From Bacteroidota bacterium (lineage in GTDB: Bacteria > Bacteroidota > Bacteroidia > Flavobacteriales > Flavobacteriaceae), in the NCBI GenBank assembly GCA_021793535.1, contig JAJYSO010000093.1, positions 1-6,790 on the forward strand: a stretch of DNA of 6,790 bases, read 5' to 3'. The notes beneath the pieces are model-generated. The model had not been told where the DNA came from. It saw only the letters and a list, made by a program, of their open reading frames with translations, and did no database searches. Of this stretch, positions 1 to 5,380 are shown in pieces. How positions within the stretch are numbered: position 1 is the first letter of the stretch; every line of letters starts with the position of its first letter. The position numbers were made by a program, and so were the translations under genes.

Positions 1-127
1 TGCTGTACATATAAGAAAAAAAATGGTATAATTCGGTAAAAGGTCGTAAAATAGACACTCACTAAATGAATGGTAGGGGAATTAATAAAGAAACCTGTGT
101 TAAAAAAGCATAAAACAAAAACAGTCG

Positions 128-159
128 TTTGCATCCTTTATTAGAAAAAACTATCTTTG
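128..159 (+). promoter_or_regulatory. Bacteroidota-type promoter (-33 TTTG / -7 TATCTTTG)
   Basis: TTTG at 128-131 and TATCTTTG at 152-159 are separated by 20 bases. This fits the TTTG / TAnnTTTG consensus used by the primary sigma factor of Bacteroidota. Transcription should begin a few bases after 159, roughly 162-166. It is the only full match seen in front of the co-directional genes from 179 to 5052, so it is the best candidate driver of that whole run. The bases upstream (1-127) are A/T-rich and hold no gene or repeat I can support. Confidence 0.8.
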
Positions 160-178
160 CAGAGTGATGAATAGTATT

Positions 179-583
179 ATGCCAAATATATTAGAAAATT
201 GTAAGCGATACTTCCTGGTATTGGCTACAATGCTTTTGGTATTGCTTTCATCCTGTACAGCTAAAACAAGCATCAAAACTTTGACAGGCACCCCTTTAAA
301 AACCGAACAGGGCTTACCGCAAGGAAACCACAGTTCCACAAATTCGGTTGAAAAATGTGCCGAGCTCGATATTGCTGATACACCCATCGTTCAAAATGTT
401 TCTTTCAATGTGAGCGACTTACTGCCAGCCATTACCTTCACGGCTGCATTTCTATTTTTGTTTGACTTTCCTTCTGTAAATGAGGAGATCAAACATCCGC
501 TTTATAGTAGCCGTAGAAAAATCCGCAGTTCTATTCCTATCTTTCTGGAATATCAGAAACTTATCATTCACCACACCTGCTAA
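179..583 (+). CDS. Small predicted lipoprotein, unknown function
   Basis: I do not recognise this family. With the ATG at 179 it gives 134 residues: a short N-terminus with K9-R10, a hydrophobic stretch (about 11-23) and a lipobox LSSC ending at C26, so export and lipidation at the inner face of the envelope are likely. A polar stretch with one more cysteine (near residue 60) follows. A second hydrophobic segment lies at about 81-95, then a basic region (SRRK) and a C-terminal tail ending in HHTC. The start is uncertain. GTG at 164 and ATG at 167 are in frame, but they lie almost on the predicted transcription start, so ATG 179 leaves a more normal leader of about 14 bases. It is the first gene after the promoter and 112 bases ahead of the adaptor-like gene. 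Small secreted proteins of this kind often open metal-efflux operons in Bacteroidota, but that link is only an inference. Confidence 0.65.
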   Translation: MPNILENCKRYFLVLATMLLVLLSSCTAKTSIKTLTGTPLKTEQGLPQGNHSSTNSVEKCAELDIADTPIVQNVSFNVSDLLPAITFTAAFLFLFDFPSVNEEIKHPLYSSRRKIRSSIPIFLEYQKLIIHHTC

Positions 584-611
584 TCCCCTTTTTCCCTGTT
601 GACTGAATCTG

Positions 612-644
612 TTCAATCGGTTGAATTTTCATTGTTTTCATTTT
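612..644 (+). terminator. Weak terminator-like hairpin with U-rich tail
   Basis: TTCAA (612-616) can pair with TTGAA (621-625) around a TCGG loop, and a T-rich run follows (626-644). The arrangement resembles an intrinsic terminator 29 bases after the stop of the first gene, but the stem is only five mostly A/T pairs. If active it would be partial, reducing transcription into the downstream genes. Low confidence. Confidence 0.22.
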
Positions 645-654
645 AGAATAATTG

Positions 655-674
655 AGGTCGCTTTTACGCGACCT
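655..674. other. Perfect 7-bp inverted repeat (hairpin) in the 583-696 gap
   Basis: AGGTCGC at 655-661 and GCGACCT at 668-674 form a perfect seven-base stem with five G/C pairs around a six-base TTTTAC loop. It is conspicuously GC-rich in an A/T-rich gap. No run of T follows on either strand, so it is not a standard intrinsic terminator. It ends 21 bases before the next start codon (696). It could be an mRNA-processing or stability hairpin that changes the ratio of the first gene to the rest, or a dyad site for a DNA-binding protein. The structure is visible; the role is not. Confidence 0.5.
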
Positions 675-695
675 ACCCAAAGCTTGTAAAATACT

Positions 696-1160
696 ATGAT
701 AAAATATATTATGGCGGCCATTTTTTTGTGGCCAGCCATTGTTGCTAGGTTTCCGCTATATACACAGCAACCAAAAGACCATACTTTAGGTAGACTATGG
801 GCCAAAGTAAGCGGCTCCTTGTTTACAATCGTACAAAGCAATAATACTGTATTTTCTTCCTTCACATCGGGATTACACGATCAACAAGATAGGTCACTTA
901 TGCGCGGGTTTGACATAAGTATCCCTTCTGATAAATTAGACTACGTACAAGCAACCTTCATATTACAGCGCCATGATTCTTCGTATTGGGTGCCACACGA
1001 GAGTATCCTTTTAACGCCGCCGGCCAGTTACATTATAGCAGTAAAGAATGGTTTTATTAAACGCATCTTTGAAGAAGAGTGCATACGTCAGAACACATTC
1101 ACTAAGATGTTCAGCTGTCTTTCATCCGATGAACGGATCCTATTAAAACCACTTGAATAA
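696..1160 (+). CDS. Short RND-efflux adaptor-like (HlyD/MexA C-terminal region) protein
   Basis: The 154-residue product resembles the final part of periplasmic adaptors of tripartite RND pumps. Residues 33-42 (RLWAKVSGSL) and 65-90 look like the late beta-barrel, which in the family reads 'kvsrisgsl...tRt..v.idvpn..l.pgm.a.v.l'. W98-VPxES-I104, YIIAVKNG (112-119) and the closing LSSDERILLKP (142-152) look like the membrane-proximal domain, whose signatures are VPxxAI, fVxvV.dGk and L..Gd.Vv. The lipoyl and coiled-coil hairpin domains, about 200 residues in normal adaptors, are missing. No trace of them lies in the 112-base gap upstream. The N-terminus (residues 3-17, IKYIMAAIFLWPAIV) is hydrophobic and could act as a signal or anchor. 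It is either a degraded adaptor or a small secreted protein that kept this domain. It lies 25 bases before the thioredoxin gene and probably shares its transcript. The family match comes from motif recall, so it is moderately sure. Confidence 0.6.
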   Translation: MIKYIMAAIFLWPAIVARFPLYTQQPKDHTLGRLWAKVSGSLFTIVQSNNTVFSSFTSGLHDQQDRSLMRGFDISIPSDKLDYVQATFILQRHDSSYWVPHESILLTPPASYIIAVKNGFIKRIFEEECIRQNTFTKMFSCLSSDERILLKPLE

Positions 1161-1185
1161 ATAAAAAAAATAATGATATATAATA

Positions 1186-1803
1186 ATGAATGCAATAACA
1201 ATACTGAAAGGTAAATTCACTCTTTCAAATATTTTTACGGGAATCATGGCCGTTTTTTTACTCGCCATGCTCTTTAGCCCAGACTTTAAAGGGCTAGTTA
1301 CACGGAATCTTATGAAAATTGGTCTATTTCAACCGAATGTTCCCACAGGTTCCTCAGAGGAGTTAGCTGGGAGTATAAGTGCCAATGAGAATAAAGAGAA
1401 GATTTTATTTAAAGATCCAGAAGGCTATGTGGTCGAACTTGCTGATAAAAAAGATAAAGTTGTTTTTATCAACTTTTGGGCGACTTGGTGCCCTCCGTGC
1501 ATAGCGGAGATGCCGTCCATCAACACACTTTATTCTGAACTAAAGGATAACGATAAGATTGATTTTATGATGGTTGATGTCGATAACAATCGATCTAAGT
1601 CCGAGGAATTTATGGAAAAGCGGAATTTTGAGTTGCCTGTGTATACGCCGGCAAGTCCGATTCCATCTTCCTATTTGGGGGGAGCCATCCCAACAACTCT
1701 TGTGGTGGATAAATACGGTCAGGTTGTTTTCAAACATGAGGGTATGGGTGACTTCTCAAACAATGAATTTAAAGATTTTCTAACTAAACTTACTACAGAG
1801 TAA
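1186..1803 (+). CDS. Membrane-anchored TlpA-like thioredoxin (WCPPC)
   Basis: A 205-residue thiol-disulfide oxidoreductase of the TlpA/ResA/AhpC-TSA group, likely a periplasmic reductase of protein disulfides. An N-terminal transmembrane anchor lies at about residues 16-31 with no clear cleavage site. A linker follows to about 70, then a thioredoxin fold. The active site is W101-C102-P-P-C105 after the usual FINFWATW strand, with E108-M-P110 after it. The cis-proline is P169 in GAIPTT, followed by the LVVDKYGQVV strand pair. The sequence just after the anchor, up to GLFQP (46-50), is typical of Bacteroidota members. The start ATG is 25 bases after the previous stop, behind an A/T-rich leader with no Shine-Dalgarno site. 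The stop is one base before dsbD, so the two are almost certainly co-translated. DsbD is its natural electron donor. Whether the client is apocytochrome c, a metalloprotein or something else cannot be told. Confidence 0.92.
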   Translation: MNAITILKGKFTLSNIFTGIMAVFLLAMLFSPDFKGLVTRNLMKIGLFQPNVPTGSSEELAGSISANENKEKILFKDPEGYVVELADKKDKVVFINFWATWCPPCIAEMPSINTLYSELKDNDKIDFMMVDVDNNRSKSEEFMEKRNFELPVYTPASPIPSSYLGGAIPTTLVVDKYGQVVFKHEGMGDFSNNEFKDFLTKLTTE

Positions 1804-1804
1804 T

Positions 1805-3925
1805 ATGAAGAAGATATGGTTAATGCTCCTACTTGCAATAATAGGAGTGTTAGAGGCTAACGCCCAAATTTATGATCCGGTCGACTGGGAAGTGGCTATC
1901 GAAGATGTTCGTGGCAATGAAGCTACAGTCGTAATAACAGCAAACATAGAGTCCGGATGGCATGTGTATTCACAGTTTATTGACCAAGGGGGACCGATTC
2001 CGACAAATTTCAAATTTGACGAAAAAGGTTACTCATTAGTCGGATCGGTCACTGAAAGCCCGGAAGCAGTTTCGGCATTTGACCCGAACTTCAATATGCA
2101 GATTGCTTGGCATAAAGATGAGGTGCAGTTTTTACAGAAAATAAAATTATCTGAACCTTTGGTAAAGGTGGCAGGGGTTTTGGAGTTTATGGTTTGTAAT
2201 GACACCAACTGTTTACCCCCAGAGGAAGTTCCTTTTGAGGTAACGGTCGAAAGCAAAGATTCCCCGGCTACAGCTTCCAAAGATTCGAAGGACATGGATC
2301 TTGCCGAACCGGCTGACGGGTCCACGTCTTCAGACGAAGAGTCAGTTGATACGGATAACCATGTATCTAGCCCGGCAAATGGTAGCTCTGCCGAAACTGA
2401 TCAAGAACTAACCTCATTGGAAAGTTCTAGTACCCACGAAGGATCGGCTTCGGACGATTCTTCCGAAGATACGACACTATGGGGAATTTTCCTTGCTGGC
2501 CTCATTGGAGGCTTTGCAGCGTTCTTAATGCCGTGTATTTACCCCATGGTGCCACTGACTACTTCTTTTTTTACAAAACAGAGCGGTAGCCGATCGAAAG
2601 GAATATGGAACGCGATGCTATATGGAATTTCGATCATCGTGATTTATGTAAGCTTAGGAATGGTCATCACGCTGATCTTTGGAGCATCTGCCTTGAATGA
2701 AGCGGCAAGTAGCGCACTTTTTAATCTGCTTTTCTTTGCAATTATCATCGTTTTTGCTGTGTCATTTCTTGGCGCCTTCGAAATTACACTGCCCTCACGT
2801 TTTGTAAATAAAATGGATGCTAAATCAAACCGTACCGGTTTGATTGGCATATTTTTCATGGCTTTCACTCTAGCTTTGGTATCTTTTTCGTGTACCGGGC
2901 CTATCATAGGTTATTTATTGGTAGAAGCAGTTTCAAAGGGGTCGCTTCTGGGGCCCGCTATCGGTATGTTAGGCTTTTCCATTGCCTTGGCAGTACCGTT
3001 TATTCTTTTCGCCCTATTCCCCTCGTTTTTGAAAGAGATGCCGAAATCGGGCGGTTGGCTGAATACGGTCAAGGTCTCACTTGGTTTTCTGGAATTGGCT
3101 TTGGCTTTTAAATTCCTGTCGAATGTAGACTTAGCATACCATTGGGGTATCTTGGATCGGGAGGTTTTCTTGGCAATATGGATTGTAATATTTGCGCTAT
3201 TCGGCTTTTACCTCCTTGGCAAACTAAAACTCTCTGAGGCTGACAAAGAGAGTATAACCTCACTTCCAAGATTATTCTTTGCTATCTTGATTTTTTCTTT
3301 TACCGTGTATATGATTCCCGGTATGTGGGGAGCGCCACTGAAAGCCATTAGTGCATGGCTTCCGCCGCAACCTACACAAGATTTTGATCTGAATAAGCTC
3401 AACTATGCTAACTCCGGATCGGGCAGTGAAGATGTTCCAGTGTCTGCCGACCGAAAATATACCAATTTGTTTGAGGCTCCCCATGGACTGGATGCATTTT
3501 ATGATTATGAAGAAGGCCTTGCTTACGCAAAAAAAGTAAACAAACCGGCATTAATCGATTTTACAGGCTGGAGCTGTGTCAACTGCCGAAAAATAGAGGC
3601 TTCAGTTTGGCCGGATCCCTCTGTGCTGAACCAGCTCAAATCAGACTTCGTACTGATCTCTTTATATGTGGACGATAAAACTGAACTAGAAGAGTCAGAA
3701 AAATACACTTCGGAGTTTAGCGGGAAGCGGATTTCCCGCATCGGACAGAAGTGGAGCGATATGCAGGCCTCTGTCTTTGGAACGAACTCTCAACCCTATT
3801 ATGTGATTGTAGACCATGAAGGAGAACAACTTGTGCCGTCTATGGCCTTCGATCTGAATATTGAAAATTATGCTGAGTTTCTGAGAAAGGGAACGGAAGC
3901 ATTCAAAAAAACAATAAAAAATTAA
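1805..3925 (+). CDS. dsbD: DsbD thiol:disulfide interchange protein
   Basis: A 706-residue inner-membrane protein that, by family knowledge, moves reducing power from cytoplasmic thioredoxin to periplasmic thiols. A signal peptide is seen at 1-20 (ANA then Q21). The N-terminal alpha domain (about 21-148) carries the pair C131/C136 in CNDTNC. A Ser/Asp/Glu-rich linker covers about 151-224. The membrane core (about 225-505, roughly eight segments) holds C244 in LMPCIYP and C363 in SFSCTGP, the CcdA-type redox pair. The C-terminal gamma thioredoxin domain (about 555-706) has the active site W589-S-C591-V-N-C594 and a cis-proline P664 in SQPYYV. All six redox cysteines are present, so the protein should work. 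It is longer than E. coli DsbD (about 565 residues), chiefly because of the linker and extra loops. It starts one base after the tlpA-like stop, implying translational coupling, and a TlpA lipoprotein gene follows after 20 bases. Confidence 0.95.
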   Translation: MKKIWLMLLLAIIGVLEANAQIYDPVDWEVAIEDVRGNEATVVITANIESGWHVYSQFIDQGGPIPTNFKFDEKGYSLVGSVTESPEAVSAFDPNFNMQIAWHKDEVQFLQKIKLSEPLVKVAGVLEFMVCNDTNCLPPEEVPFEVTVESKDSPATASKDSKDMDLAEPADGSTSSDEESVDTDNHVSSPANGSSAETDQELTSLESSSTHEGSASDDSSEDTTLWGIFLAGLIGGFAAFLMPCIYPMVPLTTSFFTKQSGSRSKGIWNAMLYGISIIVIYVSLGMVITLIFGASALNEAASSALFNLLFFAIIIVFAVSFLGAFEITLPSRFVNKMDAKSNRTGLIGIFFMAFTLALVSFSCTGPIIGYLLVEAVSKGSLLGPAIGMLGFSIALAVPFILFALFPSFLKEMPKSGGWLNTVKVSLGFLELALAFKFLSNVDLAYHWGILDREVFLAIWIVIFALFGFYLLGKLKLSEADKESITSLPRLFFAILIFSFTVYMIPGMWGAPLKAISAWLPPQPTQDFDLNKLNYANSGSGSEDVPVSADRKYTNLFEAPHGLDAFYDYEEGLAYAKKVNKPALIDFTGWSCVNCRKIEASVWPDPSVLNQLKSDFVLISLYVDDKTELEESEKYTSEFSGKRISRIGQKWSDMQASVFGTNSQPYYVIVDHEGEQLVPSMAFDLNIENYAEFLRKGTEAFKKTIKN
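2255..2476 (+). other. Low-complexity acidic Ser-rich linker in DsbD
   Basis: These codons cover DsbD residues 151-224. Of 74 residues, 19 are serine and 20 are aspartate or glutamate, with only three lysines and no cysteine. The stretch joins the alpha domain to the first membrane segment and is predicted to be disordered in the periplasm. Its likely role is a long tether that lets the alpha domain shuttle between the membrane core, the gamma domain and clients. It is not an exact tandem repeat at DNA level. Confidence 0.7.
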
Positions 3926-3945
3926 AAATTAAAAAGTAAAATACC

Positions 3946-5052
3946 ATGAAAATCAAATTAATGTTAACTCAGATTTTTAGTTTCATTTTTCTGATATCGT
4001 GCAATGCGATGGACGACTCGAAATTTACGATTAAAGGTCATATTAGCAACGCGGGCGAAGCGAAGAGTATTGAATTATTTGAAGGGGATGAACAGCTCGA
4101 ATCTACTACTTTAGATGCAAATAACGAATTTTACTTCGAAGGCAGTACGCCTGAGGCTGGTTTATATACTTTGCTCGTGGGCGAGCGGCCCTATATGTTA
4201 GTTTTAGAAAATGGAGAGGCGGTCCATTTTGAGGCAGACATGAACGAACCTGGCGATTATAAGGTTAACGGTTCAAAAACTTCTGCCAAACTAAAAGGAT
4301 TGGACGCTATCCGTGAAACCTTCCAAAAGCAGCAGACAGCATTGGGCAAGGAGTTCGAAAAGCGGATTGGCGAGGGGGAAGAGAGTGCTGTCGTTCAAAA
4401 TGATCTGATGGCAAAAAGGGACAACTATATCAGTGAGCTGTCGGAGCATATTGTGAAGTTTTCGAAGGAAAATAAAGATAACCTGGCAGGGTTCTATGGA
4501 ATGCTGCTCCTGTATACAGTTGACCCGACCGGTCAGGAGCAGGCTTTGGTGAGTTATGCTGAAGATGCGAAAGATCAATTCCCAAATAATGAATCGGTAC
4601 AGTCTTTCGTGGCTCATATGGAAGAAATCAAACCTTTAAGTATCGGCCAGATAGCGCCGGATTTTGCGTCTCTGACACCGGAAGGAGAAGAGGTTAAATT
4701 ATCAGATCTGAGAGGACAGTATGTGTTGTTAGATTTTTGGGCAGCATGGTGTGGCCCCTGCCGTCAGGAAAACCCAAATATTGTAGAACAGTACCATCGT
4801 TTTAAAGATAAGGGCTTTACAGTATTAGGTGTTTCATTAGACCGTGATCGCGATGCTTGGCTAAAAGCTATCGAGGATGATAGATTGGAATGGACACAGA
4901 TATCTGACCTGAAGATGTGGGATAGCGAGGCAGGAGCTCTCTATAATATTTCGGCGATACCCGCGTCATTTATGATCGACCCAGAGGGTAAAATTGTGGG
5001 AAAGAACCTTCGCGGTCCCGCTTTAAAGAAGTTTTTAGAGAAAAATCTATAA
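3946..5052 (+). CDS. DUF4369/TlpA-family thioredoxin lipoprotein (WCGPC)
   Basis: A 368-residue envelope lipoprotein with a disulfide reductase domain. The signal peptide ends in the lipobox LISC with C19 as the lipidated residue. Residues about 26-115 fit DUF4369: a beta-rich domain starting FTIKGHIS and closing near YKVNGSKTS. A helical middle (about 116-225) follows. The AhpC-TSA/TlpA domain (about 232-368) has IGQIAPDF, LLDFWAAW, the active site W268-C269-G-P-C272, and the cis-proline P339 in SAIPAS followed by FMIDPEGKIVG. This architecture is very common in Bacteroidota, where it is thought to serve periplasmic thiol reduction; specific clients are rarely known. The gene starts 20 A/T-rich bases after dsbD, with no Shine-Dalgarno site, and closes the redox block. 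DsbD is the likely electron source. The WCGPC site is the classic thioredoxin type, unlike the WCPPC of the partner at 1186. Confidence 0.92.
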   Translation: MKIKLMLTQIFSFIFLISCNAMDDSKFTIKGHISNAGEAKSIELFEGDEQLESTTLDANNEFYFEGSTPEAGLYTLLVGERPYMLVLENGEAVHFEADMNEPGDYKVNGSKTSAKLKGLDAIRETFQKQQTALGKEFEKRIGEGEESAVVQNDLMAKRDNYISELSEHIVKFSKENKDNLAGFYGMLLLYTVDPTGQEQALVSYAEDAKDQFPNNESVQSFVAHMEEIKPLSIGQIAPDFASLTPEGEEVKLSDLRGQYVLLDFWAAWCGPCRQENPNIVEQYHRFKDKGFTVLGVSLDRDRDAWLKAIEDDRLEWTQISDLKMWDSEAGALYNISAIPASFMIDPEGKIVGKNLRGPALKKFLEKNL

Positions 5053-5182
5053 AATAACCCTTGACGTGCAATACATTTTTAAGCAATATGGATGTTGCTG
5101 AACGTTAGCAATCAGACTATTGACAGGAGAATTTTACAAAGCGATTGAGATTATCTGTCGTTTTTGCAATAAAAAAAGAATA
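5053..5182. other. Intergenic stretch with alternative short hairpins
   Basis: This is the first part of the 328-base gap between the redox block and the metallophosphatase. TTGCT at 5095-5099 can pair either with AGCAA upstream (5082-5086) or with AGCAA downstream (5107-5111), giving two mutually exclusive five-base stems. Neither is followed by a T run, so no terminator is evident for the upstream operon. TACATTTT (5072-5079) is one base off the -7 consensus but lacks a -33 partner. Nothing else here is recognisable as a gene or a regulatory site. Confidence 0.3.
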
Positions 5183-5320
5183 ATGACGAAAAATATTTTA
5201 TTAATGGCTGATCCTCAAGTAAATTTTAGCAGCGGAAAATCACCCGTGCCCGGTGCTACAGAAGCCAAATTAGTAGCGGGGTTGTTAATCATTTTATTAC
5301 GCCAGGATATGCATAGGTGA
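5183..5320 (+). pseudogene. N-terminal remnant of isochorismatase-type cysteine hydrolase
   Basis: ATG at 5183 opens 45 codons beginning MTKNILLMADPQVNF and continuing SSGKSPVPGATEA. This matches the first strand and loop of the isochorismatase/nicotinamidase cysteine-hydrolase family, which typically reads 'k.iLLivDPQ.DF..G.lpVPGA.eA'. D10 would be the catalytic aspartate. Family members run to about 180-220 residues and need a later lysine and a nucleophilic cysteine. Here the match fades after about residue 35 and a TGA stops the frame at 5318. I see no continuation in the other two frames before the next gene. It is most likely a truncated leftover of a deletion, with no promoter of its own visible. 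An in-frame TTG at 5120 would add 21 residues that do not resemble the family. A genuine micro-protein is possible but less likely. Confidence 0.55.
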
Positions 5321-5346
5321 CAGCGTGAAAAAAAATAGAAAGAGAA

Positions 5347-5354
5347 GAATTTTG
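5347..5354 (+). promoter_or_regulatory. Possible weak -7 element before the metallophosphatase gene
   Basis: GAATTTTG at 5347-5354 differs from TAnnTTTG at the first base only and lies 26 bases before the ATG at 5381, a normal leader length. No TTTG is present at the expected -33 distance (about 5323-5327 reads GCGTG), so support is thin. It would give this gene its own transcript, which the long gap makes necessary unless the upstream operon reads through. Confidence 0.28.
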
Positions 5355-5380
5355 TTATTTAAACTCATAAATCATTAATA

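Noticed and set aside
66..113. Tiny + strand reading frame (ATG at 66, 15 codons)
   Set aside because: Too short, no recognisable motif and located upstream of the only good promoter; chance is the simplest explanation.
151..387. Antisense open frame opposite the first gene
   Set aside because: Overlaps the predicted lipoprotein gene and the promoter, and its product has no signal or domain features of its own.
638..865. Antisense open frame over the start of the adaptor-like gene
   Set aside because: The + strand frame shows adaptor motifs, while this one shows none and would have no promoter.
2029..2325. Antisense open frame inside dsbD
   Set aside because: Lies within the clear DsbD alpha-domain and linker coding; its Ser-rich product mirrors the biased codons of the sense strand.
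3913..3935. Short A/T repeats (AAAAATT) between dsbD and the lipoprotein gene
   Set aside because: Simple A/T-rich leader sequence usual before Bacteroidota start codons; not a meaningful repeat.
4291..4617. 108-codon antisense open frame within the DUF4369/TlpA gene
   Set aside because: Complement of a well-supported coding region, without a promoter or recognisable domain.
5061..5089. TTGACG with CAATAT 17 bases on, an E. coli-like sigma-70 promoter
   Set aside because: The -10 match is poor and Bacteroidota primary sigma factors use TTTG/TAnnTTTG instead.
5120..5182. Extension of the hydrolase fragment to an in-frame TTG start
   Set aside because: The added 21 residues do not resemble the family; the family similarity begins right at the ATG at 5183.
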